Part shown: piece by piece, positions 18,978 through 26,961 of the stretch
How the letters are laid out: every line of letters begins with the position of its first letter
How positions within the stretch are numbered: position 1 is the stretch's first letter
Assembly (NCBI GenBank): GCA_024277255.1
Contig: JAJRVQ010000177.1
Location: forward strand, 36,434-100,433
Direction: 5' to 3'
Source: Acidobacteriota bacterium
Lineage (GTDB): Bacteria; Acidobacteriota; Thermoanaerobaculia; Multivoradales; SZUA-115
Length of the DNA: 64,000 nt
The notes under the pieces: model-generated
The model's input: the letters and a program-made list of their open reading frames with translations, nothing else
The model's database searches: none
What the model was told of the DNA's origin: nothing
Position numbers and translations under genes: made by a program

Positions 18978-19011
18978 TTGACCGTTTCCGGAACGTCCGT
19001 TCCGTTACTTG
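18978..19011 (+). promoter_or_regulatory. promoter and TetR operator of the SDR gene
   Basis: Ahead of the SDR gene TTGACC (18978-18983) can serve as -35. At 18990-19003 lies GGAACG-TC-CGTTCC, a perfect inverted repeat. The 20 bases at 18992-19011 match the site in front of the TetR gene in most positions (shared core CGTTCCGT). Two sites with the same core flanking the TetR gene are good evidence that it controls both itself and the SDR. Confidence 0.65.
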
Positions 19012-19040
19012 TAACCATCCATTCAACAGGAGTCTCAACC

Positions 19041-19805
19041 ATGGGTCAGCCATACACCTCACAACTCAACGACAAGGTCGCCGTCATCACCGGCGGCAAT
19101 AGCGGAATCGGCCTGGCCTCCGCCACGCGGTTTCGCCAAGAAGGAGCGAAGGTGGCCATCTTCGGCCGTTCCCGGGAAACCCTAGACGCCGCCGCAGCCG
19201 AACTCGGCGATGGCGGTCACGCTGTCCAGGGCAACGTTACCTCCCTGGCGGATCTCGACAAGCTGTTCCGGGAGACCACCGAGCGCTTCGGCAAGATCGA
19301 CGTGCTGATGGTCAACGCCGGCGTCGCCAAGCCGATCCCGGCCAGCGCAGTCGACGAAGCCACCTTCGATCACACCGCGGACATCAACTTCAAGGGCGTC
19401 TTCTTCACCGTTCAGCGGGCCCTGCCCCACCTGAACGACGGCGCCTCAATCATCCTCGTCTCCAGCGTTCTCAACCAGAAGGGGCTGGAGGGCTTCTCCG
19501 TCTATGCCGCCACCAAAGCGGCCGTGCGATCGCTCGCCCGCTCCTTCGCCGCCGAGTTCAAGGAGCGTGGTATCCGCGTCAACGTCCTCTCACCCGGACC
19601 GATCGAGACCCCGATCTACGACCGGATGGGAATGCCCCAGGCCCAACTCGAAGAGTTCGGTGCCTCGATTACCCAACAGGTCCCCGCCGGCCGCTTTGGC
19701 AGCGCTGACGAGATGGCCGGGGCGGCACTCTTCCTGGCCAGCGCCAGCTCTTCCTACGTCAACGGCTCCGAGCTGGCGGCGGATGGAGGTTTCACCCAGG
19801 TCTGA
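19041..19805 (+). CDS. SDR family oxidoreductase
   Basis: This 254-residue classical short-chain dehydrogenase has the cofactor motif TGGNSGIG (about residues 16-23), the NAG motif in VNAGVAKP, a catalytic Ser in LVSSVLNQK and the YxxxK pair in YAATKAAVRS. The loop GRSRETLD after beta-2 suggests NADP(H) preference. It ends in the usual LAADGGFTQV. The AGGAG eight bases before the ATG at 19041 fixes the start. The physiological substrate is not readable; SDRs paired with TetR_C_16-type regulators are often induced by aldehydes, ketones or quinones. Control by the adjacent TetR protein is inferred from the shared operator. Confidence 0.92.
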   Translation: MGQPYTSQLNDKVAVITGGNSGIGLASATRFRQEGAKVAIFGRSRETLDAAAAELGDGGHAVQGNVTSLADLDKLFRETTERFGKIDVLMVNAGVAKPIPASAVDEATFDHTADINFKGVFFTVQRALPHLNDGASIILVSSVLNQKGLEGFSVYAATKAAVRSLARSFAAEFKERGIRVNVLSPGPIETPIYDRMGMPQAQLEEFGASITQQVPAGRFGSADEMAGAALFLASASSSYVNGSELAADGGFTQV

Positions 19806-19828
19806 GGTTCCTGCAAGAAACGGGTTCA

Positions 19829-19856
19829 GGGTGGGTTCGAACTCTCGGACCCACCC
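19829..19856. terminator. hairpin between convergent SDR and TolC genes
   Basis: GGGTGGGT (19829-19836) pairs perfectly with ACCCACCC (19849-19856) around a 12-base loop, in the gap between the SDR stop and the convergent TolC-family stop. No T-run follows, so it may be a weak or factor-assisted bidirectional terminator. Confidence 0.4.
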
Positions 19857-19916
19857 GCTGTCCCTGCTCTACCCGGGCACCCAGACGCCCCTGGCGTGAT
19901 GAATGCCCGGTTACTT

Positions 19917-21308
19917 CTACTCCACCCGCGCCTCGGCTGCTCGGCTCGCCTCCTCCACATGGCGAGCCACCCAGCCCTCGTCCAACTCGCCGAGGATGGC
20001 AGCCAATTCCAGCCGCGAGAGGATGACCGCATTAGCCGCGATCACGCGGTTGGCGCGGGCGTCGAGCAGGTCGGCTTCGGCGTCGAGGTAGTCGGCGGGG
20101 ATGCCGGTTCCGGTCTCCAGTCGCAGTTTCTCGCTGGCAGCGACGGCGGCGAAGCCGCGAACGGCCAGTTTGAGACTTCTCTCCCGCTCGCGCGCCGCCT
20201 CCCACGCGCCGAGCGCATGGTCCACCGACGACTCCACTCCCCGTTGCACCGCCAGCAACTCCTGGGCCGCCTCATCCCGGGCCGCCTGCGCCTGGGCGAT
20301 CTTGCGCGCGGTTCGCCCCCCGGTGTAGAGCGGCACGGAGAAGCGCAGTCCGGCTTGCCATTCGGTGGCAAAATTGAACTCGGTGCTGCCATATTCTGTC
20401 AGGTTGGCAGCGGCGCTCAGCCTCGGCTTGCGGCCACTCCGGGCCGCCGTCACCGCCAACTCGGCCGCTTCGACGCGCGCCCGCGCCTGGCGGATTCGCC
20501 GGTTGTCGGTCCGCGCCACCGCCAGCAACCCGTCGCGCGAGAGGGGTTCGGCGTCGAGTAGACGCTGAGGCCTCAGCCCTTCGGCCGAGATCGGCTCCGC
20601 GTCGAGACCCAGCAATCGCGCCAGATCCCGCTCGGCGTTGTGCAGCGTCGTCGCCCGCAGTGTGCGCTCCGCCTCGGCTTGGGCGATGGCGGCATCCAGG
20701 CGAAGGACTTCCACCTCGGCGATCCGTCCGACGGCGTAGAGATTGCGCACCCGTGCCTCTTCGAGGCGTAGCGCTTCGAGCCTTCGATCCTGCGCATCGA
20801 GGATGCCGCGGCTCGCCTGCAAGTTCAGATAGCCGGCAACGGCCTCGGCGACCACGCGACTGCGAACATCGTCCACGGCGTGGCCGGCCACCTCGGACAG
20901 AGCCTGCGCTTGACGCACGGCGGAACGCCGAGCCAGCCCGTCATAGAGGAGCATCTCCAGGTTGAGCGAGCCCTGGATCAGGATGTCGTCGAAGAGCGGC
21001 GTCGAGTCCGGAGTGAAACCGTGAATCGGCGTGACGATCATCGGATTCTGGAACCGCGTTGCATTGACCTGCAGCGACGCCTGCGGCTGATACTCGGCTC
21101 GCGCTCCCTTTTGGCGCTCCTCGGCACCGCTGCGCCGAGCTTGCTCGGCATCCAGCGCGGGGCTGTTGGCCAACGCCAGAGCGACCACCGCGGAGAGCGA
21201 CAGTCCGCCATCACTCTCAGTCCCGGTTGCCGGTTGGGGAAGGGCGACGATCGGTTGAGATGCGACGAGAAGAGTCAGGGCGAGTAGATACCGGCGATGG
21301 ACTTTCAT
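19917..21308 (-). CDS. TolC family outer-membrane efflux protein
   Basis: This 463-residue protein is the outer-membrane channel of a tripartite RND pump. It has a signal peptide (YLLALTLLVASQPIVA) and two OEP repeats of long helices: LSLSAVVALALANSPALDAEQARRSG opens the first, with strand segments such as LNLEMLLYDGLARRSAV, and LRFSVPLYTGGRTARKIAQAQ the second. Length and repeat structure are normal. Its ATG overlaps the RND gene stop as ATGA, placing it third in the efflux operon after the MFP and RND genes. The C-terminus is followed by a hairpin in the convergent gap. Substrate is unknown. Confidence 0.92.
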   Translation of the reverse strand: MKVHRRYLLALTLLVASQPIVALPQPATGTESDGGLSLSAVVALALANSPALDAEQARRSGAEERQKGARAEYQPQASLQVNATRFQNPMIVTPIHGFTPDSTPLFDDILIQGSLNLEMLLYDGLARRSAVRQAQALSEVAGHAVDDVRSRVVAEAVAGYLNLQASRGILDAQDRRLEALRLEEARVRNLYAVGRIAEVEVLRLDAAIAQAEAERTLRATTLHNAERDLARLLGLDAEPISAEGLRPQRLLDAEPLSRDGLLAVARTDNRRIRQARARVEAAELAVTAARSGRKPRLSAAANLTEYGSTEFNFATEWQAGLRFSVPLYTGGRTARKIAQAQAARDEAAQELLAVQRGVESSVDHALGAWEAARERERSLKLAVRGFAAVAASEKLRLETGTGIPADYLDAEADLLDARANRVIAANAVILSRLELAAILGELDEGWVARHVEEASRAAEARVE

Positions 21309-24300
21309 CGGGAAGACTCCTCCAGTTGCAGTTCGGGGAAGGGATCGCTCATCCGGCTCGGCCGGAAGCGCTCAAACAGGGAGAAGATCACCGGGATGAC
21401 AATCAGGGTGAGCAGGGTCGCCGCCAGGATTCCACCGATCACCACCGTGGCGATGGGCGAGAAGCGCTCGGCTCCCACCGCCAGTTCCAGGGCCAACGGC
21501 AACATGCCGGCGATGTCGGAAAAGGCGGTCATCATGATCGGCCGATAGCGCACGGTGACCGCGTCGATGATCGCCTCTTCGAGCCCCACGCCCTCGGCGC
21601 GACGGCGCAGGATGTAGTCGATGAGAACGATGGCGTTGTTGACCACCGTGCCGGTGAGCAGGATAATCCCCAGCAACGCCGGCATCGACATCGCCTTGCC
21701 GGCCAGCAACAGCGCCAGCCCAACGCCGACGAATTGCAGGGGCACCGCCATCATGATGATGAACGGATGGCGGAAGGAGCGGAACTGTGCCACCAACACC
21801 AGGTAGACCGCGATGATGCCCAGCAGCAGAGCGCGGATCATCCGACCGCGAGCTTCCTGGAAATCCCGCTGTTCGCCGGTGATCTCCACTTCGTAGTTGG
21901 CCGGCAAATCGAGCTTGTCGAGACGGCGCTGGATTGCGGAGACGACCCGTGAAAGCGAGACACCGCCCTGGTAACCGAGCAGATCTTGAGTCTGCACCAA
22001 ATCTTCTCGAGTCAATACCCGAGGCCCATAGCGGCGCTCGGTGCGCGCCAGCTCACGCAGCGGTACCGTCGTGCCGCCAGCGCCGCTGATACGCACATCC
22101 TCGAGAGCCGATGGATCGTCGCGATCGACTCCGGCATAGCGCAGGTGGATGTCGAGGTCGCGGTTGTACTGCTGGCGCAGCGGTGTCACCACCTGCCCTT
22201 CCATGGCCAGAAAGAGCTGGCGCGCCACATCCTCTCCGTTCAACCCCAGCTCCGCGGTGCGCTGCGGGTCCAAACTGAGGGTCAGTTCCGGCGTATCCAG
22301 CGCCCAGGACTTGGCGATCTCCACCAGCCCCGGCACGTCGCGAATCGTCTCGAGAACTTGATCTCCGAGGCGGTCCAGGATCTCGAGATCGGGACCGCTG
22401 ATGCGCACATCGATCGGAGCCTTGGTGGTCGCCCGAGCGGTGCCACCCTTTTCTTTGACCGAGTAGAAATGGATGCCGGGAATGGTCGCCATCCGCTCGC
22501 GGGTGCGATCCATGATTTCCCACAGAGTGACCTCGCGTTGGTTGCGGTTGGTGAGGTTGACGGTAAGTTCCGCCTGATTGACATCCATCGCTCCGCGGCT
22601 GCCCAGGTAGTGGCCTCCCGGCTCAAAACCGATCTGCGTATTGAGCGCCAGGACGTTGGGCTCTTCAAGCAGAGTCTTTTCGACCAGGCGGACCGCCTCC
22701 AGCGTCTCTTCGATCGGCGTGCCGGGCACGGTGTCGATCTGCACCTGGAAGGCCCCGGAATCGAAGCGGGGCAGCATCTCACTGCCCAGGAAGGCGATCA
22801 ACCGCATGCTGATGACCAGTAGCACCGCCGCCAGCGCCAGGGTGCGCCACGGCCGGCCAAGCGCCCGGCGCAACAGCCGCAAGAAGAAGTGCAGCACCGC
22901 ATCGAGAAGGCGATGGACCGGGGCGATCCAACGCTCGATCCGGCTCCTCTTGCCCGCCGACACCGGACGCAGCCAGAGGGCACTGAGCAGCGGAATCATG
23001 GTCACCGAGACGAGGAACGACGAGGTCAGGGAAAAGATCAATGTCCAGGCCAGCGGGCCGAACAACTTGCCGACGAAGCCGCCGAGGAAGATCAGCGGAA
23101 TCAACACGCTGATCGTCGTCAAGGTGCCGGCGAAGTCGGCCAGAAAGATCTCTTCCGTCCCCTCGACGGCGGCAAGCACCGGTGACTTGCCCAGCTTGTT
23201 CAGATGGCGCGCGACGTTCTCCAAGACGACGATCCCATCATCGACCAGCAGGCCGATGGAAAGAATGATCGCCGACATGGTGACCATGTTCAGTTCGATA
23301 TCGGCGGCCAGCATCAAGGCGAAGGTCATCAGAAAGGCGACCGGAATCGACAGCGCGATGATCGCCGCCTGGCGCAGGTGCGCGAGGAACAGGAAGACGA
23401 CGAAGATGGTCAGGATCACCGCCACCAGGATGGTGGAGGTCATGTTGCTGATCACCAGGTTGATGAAGGTGGAATCGTCGTCGCCGACCTCGAAGGAGAG
23501 CTGCGGAAAATCAGCTCGCAATTCCTTGAGCGCCCGCTGGACGCTGGCGGCGACGCGCACCGTGTTGGCCTCCTCCTGCTTGAGTACCTGGACGGCGATG
23601 GCGGTCTTGCCGTTGAACCGGTAGGCCGAGCGCGCCTCCTTCTCCACCATCCGAACCTCGGCCACGTCGCCGAGCAGGACCTCGCGGTCCTGGGAGCGCA
23701 GCAGAACCCGCCCCGCCGCATCCTCGACCGTTTCGATCGGCATCTCGAAGCGGATGACCGCCTCCTGATCTCCCCAATCGACCCGACCGCCGGCGGCGGT
23801 CAGATTCCATCCGGCGAGGGAACGCTGGATCGCCGCCATGTCGATGCCGAAGGCGGTCAACCGATCGCGATGCACCGCCACTTCCATCTGCATCTGGTGG
23901 GCGCCGAAGACATCGACCGCCGCCACTCCCGGGACCCGCTGCAAGCGGTCGCGGATCTGGTTGTCGGCCAGCTCGCGCACCTCGGTCCAGGCGATCCCGT
24001 TGCCGGATAGCGCGATGGTCACGATCGGCTTGTCCGAGGAAGAGAACTCCAGAACCTGCGGCTCGCTGATGCCCCGCGGCAGCTGCCCGCGAATGCGCGC
24101 CAGGGCGTTTTGTACGTCCACCGAGGCCTCGCTGACCTCGCGCCCGTAGTTGAACTCGGCCTTGACCACGCTCAAACCGGTCTGGCTGATCGTCGAGGTG
24201 TGAACGATGCCCTCGATGCCGCTGACCTCCTCTTCGATCGGCTTGCTCAGCGTACGCGCCACATCGATGGCCGAGACACCCGGGTAGGCCACGATCACCG

Positions 24301-24436
24301 TCACCACCGGCGGATCGATATCGGGGAAGAGCTGGACCGGTAGGGTCAGGCGGGCGACAGCACCCAAGACCACCACGGCGACCAGCGCGGTGTAGACCAG
24401 GTACCGGTGGCGCAGCGAACGGCGTGGCCAGCTCAT
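21305..24436 (-). CDS. RND family efflux permease
   Basis: This 1043-residue inner-membrane transporter has the RND (AcrB-like) layout: TM1 at residues 10-30, a large porter loop starting LPVQLFPDIDPPVVTV, a block of TMs with ILSIGLLVDDGIVVLENVARHL (TM4 with DD of the proton relay), a second porter loop, and a second TM block ending with RYRPIMMTAFSDIAGMLPLAL. It exports small molecules from periplasm or inner leaflet using the proton gradient. The sequence is closer to the HAE1/multidrug branch than to the CusA metal branch, since no Met-rich motif is seen. The start at 24436 shares ATGA with the MFP gene. It forms a complex with the adjacent MFP and TolC proteins. Confidence 0.95.
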   Translation of the reverse strand: MSWPRRSLRHRYLVYTALVAVVVLGAVARLTLPVQLFPDIDPPVVTVIVAYPGVSAIDVARTLSKPIEEEVSGIEGIVHTSTISQTGLSVVKAEFNYGREVSEASVDVQNALARIRGQLPRGISEPQVLEFSSSDKPIVTIALSGNGIAWTEVRELADNQIRDRLQRVPGVAAVDVFGAHQMQMEVAVHRDRLTAFGIDMAAIQRSLAGWNLTAAGGRVDWGDQEAVIRFEMPIETVEDAAGRVLLRSQDREVLLGDVAEVRMVEKEARSAYRFNGKTAIAVQVLKQEEANTVRVAASVQRALKELRADFPQLSFEVGDDDSTFINLVISNMTSTILVAVILTIFVVFLFLAHLRQAAIIALSIPVAFLMTFALMLAADIELNMVTMSAIILSIGLLVDDGIVVLENVARHLNKLGKSPVLAAVEGTEEIFLADFAGTLTTISVLIPLIFLGGFVGKLFGPLAWTLIFSLTSSFLVSVTMIPLLSALWLRPVSAGKRSRIERWIAPVHRLLDAVLHFFLRLLRRALGRPWRTLALAAVLLVISMRLIAFLGSEMLPRFDSGAFQVQIDTVPGTPIEETLEAVRLVEKTLLEEPNVLALNTQIGFEPGGHYLGSRGAMDVNQAELTVNLTNRNQREVTLWEIMDRTRERMATIPGIHFYSVKEKGGTARATTKAPIDVRISGPDLEILDRLGDQVLETIRDVPGLVEIAKSWALDTPELTLSLDPQRTAELGLNGEDVARQLFLAMEGQVVTPLRQQYNRDLDIHLRYAGVDRDDPSALEDVRISGAGGTTVPLRELARTERRYGPRVLTREDLVQTQDLLGYQGGVSLSRVVSAIQRRLDKLDLPANYEVEITGEQRDFQEARGRMIRALLLGIIAVYLVLVAQFRSFRHPFIIMMAVPLQFVGVGLALLLAGKAMSMPALLGIILLTGTVVNNAIVLIDYILRRRAEGVGLEEAIIDAVTVRYRPIMMTAFSDIAGMLPLALELAVGAERFSPIATVVIGGILAATLLTLIVIPVIFSLFERFRPSRMSDPFPELQLEESSR

Positions 24437-25560
24437 GGCTTGTTCACCCACACCTGCACCGCTCTGCCGTCGCGCAGCTGCGGACTCGGCGTCAGGATGA
24501 CCTCATCCCCCGCCGCGACTCCCGAAACCACGGCAACCTTGCGCCCCTGAGCCTCGCCGGTGACCACCGGCCGCCAGACGGCGTGCTCGTCGCGGACCAC
24601 GAAGACACCCTCCCCGCTCTCCGTGGTGCGCAGCGCCTGGCGCGGCAGCAGGATCACCTCCTCGTGCTCGCTGCGGAAGACGGTCAACGAGACCACCATG
24701 CCCGGCTGCAGCCCCGCCACCGGCGCCACGAAGGCCTCGATAGTCGCCGTCCGGCTGCGCGCATCGAGGGCCGGATAGACGCGGTCGACAACGGCCGGCA
24801 GCCCTCTGTCCACCACCGCAGCCTTGACCACAACTCGCTGCCCCTGGCGCAGTTCGTTCAGGTCGACTTGCGGCACCTGCGCGGTGGCCTTGAGGGCCGA
24901 ATCACCCACCAATTCGAGCAACGGCTTGCCCATCACCGCCAACTCGCCCGGCTGGGTGTGGACCGCCTGCACCACGCCATCGAACGGGGCTACAACCCGG
25001 CCGTAGGAGCGCCGCGTCTGGGCCAGGGCCAGTCCCTGCCGGCTCTGCTCCATGGCGGCGAGCAGGCCGTCGCGCTGGCGGGTCGTCTCGTCCAACTTCT
25101 CCTGAGAGATACTGCGCCCGGCGAAGAGAATCTGGTCGCGCTCATACTCAGCCTCCCAGAAGCGCAGGTCCGTACCGAGCTTGACCAAGCCCGCTTCCAG
25201 CCGGCGGATCTCCTTGCCCTCTTCCGTATCGTCGATTACCGCCAGCAGGTCGCCCCGCCGGACCGTCTGCCCCTCTCTGAAAGGCAAGCGACGCACTCTG
25301 CCGGTCAACTCCGCCGAAATCACCACCCGCTCCGCCGCGACCAGCGTTCCGATATAGGTGCGGCTGACGGCGAACGGCTCCGCTTCAAGCTTGGTCACCT
25401 TGACCGCCAGAGGCCGCAAGGCAACTTCCGGTGGCGGCTGCAATTTCTGGCGCACCCGCACCACGATCAGCAGCACCAAGACGAGTACCGCCAGCACCGC
25501 GATGATCCGCGTGAGGGCGCTTGCCCCGCGGGACGATCGATCATTCTCTGCACTAGACAT
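24433..25560 (-). CDS. RND efflux periplasmic adaptor (HlyD/AcrA-like)
   Basis: This 375-residue membrane-fusion protein has an N-terminal membrane anchor (RIIAVLAVLVLVLLIVVRV) and a beta-barrel/lipoyl arrangement: GTLVAAERVVISAELTGRVRRLPFREGQTVRRGDLLAVID, a helical hairpin, then FDGVVQAVHTQPGELAVMGKPLLELV. It joins the RND pump to the TolC channel. The ATG at 25560 lies inside the end of the TetR gene, with GGAG seven bases upstream, so repressor and pump are transcribed together. The gene ends in ATGA overlap with the RND gene. Confidence 0.92.
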   Translation of the reverse strand: MSSAENDRSSRGASALTRIIAVLAVLVLVLLIVVRVRQKLQPPPEVALRPLAVKVTKLEAEPFAVSRTYIGTLVAAERVVISAELTGRVRRLPFREGQTVRRGDLLAVIDDTEEGKEIRRLEAGLVKLGTDLRFWEAEYERDQILFAGRSISQEKLDETTRQRDGLLAAMEQSRQGLALAQTRRSYGRVVAPFDGVVQAVHTQPGELAVMGKPLLELVGDSALKATAQVPQVDLNELRQGQRVVVKAAVVDRGLPAVVDRVYPALDARSRTATIEAFVAPVAGLQPGMVVSLTVFRSEHEEVILLPRQALRTTESGEGVFVVRDEHAVWRPVVTGEAQGRKVAVVSGVAAGDEVILTPSPQLRDGRAVQVWVNKP

Positions 25561-26185
25561 CAACATTCTCCGCGGGCTGAGCGCCGATCAGGCGATTCAC
25601 CCAGTCATGGACCATCTCGTTCTTCAAACGCGCCCGCGGCAGATTGGAAGGCAAAGCCCGACAAAGCACTGCCGCGATGGCGGGCAGCCCCATCAACATC
25701 ATCACCCGCTCCCGCACGCTAAATTCGGCGCCGGTGGCGTGTGGCAGCTGCTCGACCAGGGATTCCATAATCTTGAAATAGCCGCGCAGCAGGTGCCTCA
25801 CTTGCTGTGCCAACAGACCGCCGTGCGACGCCCCCTCGGTGAGCACCAGAACCGGAAGGCCATCGGCCTCCAGGACCATCGCCACATGGAAACGCAGGCA
25901 ATCTTCGATGCGCTCCTCGACCGAGCGCCGGCAGTCGGCAGCCAACACGCCGAGACCGGCTAGCAGCTTGCCTTCCAAGCGCTCCAACAAACCGACCAGC
26001 AAGGCATCCTTGCTGGAGTAGTGGCGATAGAGCGCGGCTTCCGAAAAGCCAACGCGAGCCGCCACCTTGCGCACCGTCAAGCCGGCCATCCCCTCCTCGC
26101 GCAGCAGAGTCGTGGTGCAATCGAGGATCTGTTCCTGGCGAGGAGTCAAGGTCTCCGTCTCCGTCTTCGTATCCACTGTCGGCAC
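25553..26185 (-). CDS. TetR/AcrR family repressor of the efflux operon
   Basis: This 210-residue regulator has a TetR helix-turn-helix (ILDCTTTLLREEGMAGLTVRKVAARVGFSEAALYRHY is its core region, about residues 19-55) and a ligand domain of about 140 residues resembling SlmA/YbiH-type members. It heads the TetR-MFP-RND-TolC operon, with its stop overlapping the MFP start. A 20-bp inverted repeat sits just downstream of a consensus promoter ahead of the gene, so autorepression with ligand-induced release is likely. The start is GTG at 26185; a second GTG at 26176 has a better-spaced AAAGG and could be the real one. Confidence 0.9.
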   Translation of the reverse strand: MPTVDTKTETETLTPRQEQILDCTTTLLREEGMAGLTVRKVAARVGFSEAALYRHYSSKDALLVGLLERLEGKLLAGLGVLAADCRRSVEERIEDCLRFHVAMVLEADGLPVLVLTEGASHGGLLAQQVRHLLRGYFKIMESLVEQLPHATGAEFSVRERVMMLMGLPAIAAVLCRALPSNLPRARLKNEMVHDWVNRLIGAQPAENVDV

Positions 26186-26209
26186 CCTTTCCCACGCCGC
26201 AGGACGTGA

Positions 26210-26259
26210 GTTAGTTAACGTTCGCTAACCACTCTACAAAGTGAACCCCCCTTTGTCAA
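26210..26259 (-). promoter_or_regulatory. promoter and operator of the efflux operon
   Basis: On the minus strand TTGACA (26259-26254) and TAGAGT (26236-26231) form a -35/-10 pair with a 17-base spacer. Just downstream, at 26229-26210, GTTAG and CTAAC arms flank a 10-base AT-richer centre, a 20-bp inverted repeat of the size bound by TetR/AcrR dimers. Its location over the start site fits repression by the TetR protein encoded next. Confidence 0.7.
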
Positions 26260-26373
26260 TGGGTACCTCGGACAGCCGAATGAGAATCAACTCTGGTCGC
26301 ACGGCGTAGTCAAGGGTGGAACCTCCTTTAACCTCTCCGGATCTCCCGTTACGGCTTGTGCCAAGATGCACAG

Positions 26374-26961
26374 ATGACTGTGATGCAGACCTCACCTCCC
26401 GGCGAAGTCACCCAGCTCCTGGACGCGTGGGTCCGGGGGGACGAAGAGGCTTTTCATCGACTGGTGCCACTGGTCTATGACGAGATCCGGCAGCTGGCGG
26501 GCCACCATCTGCGCCGTGAGCGCTCAGACCACACCCTGCAGCCGACGGCGCTGGCCCATGAGGCTTTCCTGCGACTGGTGGACCAGCGACGGGTGCGCTG
26601 GCACGGCCGAGCGCACTTTCTGAGCATCGCGGCGGGGATGATCCGGCGGATCCTGGTGGACCACGCCCGCGGGCGTGGACGCGGCAAGCGCGGTGGCGGC
26701 GCCGCCTTCCTGCCGCTGAGCGAGGCGGTGGCGGCGAGCACCGAGAAGCTGCCCGACCTGGTCGCCCTCGAAGACAGTCTTGTGGAGTTGACGCGGATCG
26801 ATCCACCGGCAGCGCGCGTCGTCGAGTTGCGCTTCTTCGCCGGGCTCACCGATCGAGAGATCGCCGCCGTCGCCGGGGTCTCGCCGCGCACCGTGAGCCG
26901 CCGCTGGCGAACGGCACGCGCTTGGCTCTACCGCGAGCTTGCCGGCGGGAGCGACGGGTGA
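26374..26961 (+). CDS. ECF RNA polymerase sigma factor (TIGR02999 type)
   Basis: The 195-residue product is an extracytoplasmic-function sigma factor. Region 2 is seen in FHRLVPLVYDEIRQLAGHHLRRE and the TLQPTALAHEAFLRLVDQ segment typical of the TIGR02999 group. Region 4 is ELRFFAGLTDREIAAVAGVSPRTVSRRWRTARAWL with a clear helix-turn-helix. The stop overlaps the GTG start of a Ser/Thr kinase (GTGA), a pairing common in Acidobacteriota and Planctomycetes and absent from the usual anti-sigma model. Kinase signalling therefore probably controls this sigma factor. Neither ATG 26374 nor ATG 26383 has a strong ribosome site; the frame also opens at a TTG at 26356. Confidence 0.88.
   Translation: MTVMQTSPPGEVTQLLDAWVRGDEEAFHRLVPLVYDEIRQLAGHHLRRERSDHTLQPTALAHEAFLRLVDQRRVRWHGRAHFLSIAAGMIRRILVDHARGRGRGKRGGGAAFLPLSEAVAASTEKLPDLVALEDSLVELTRIDPPAARVVELRFFAGLTDREIAAVAGVSPRTVSRRWRTARAWLYRELAGGSDG

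Noticed and set aside
19829..19860. GGTTCGAAC-like tRNA T-loop
   Set aside because: The flanking bases do not form a 5-bp T-stem, and no acceptor, D or anticodon arm is found upstream; it is part of an ordinary hairpin.
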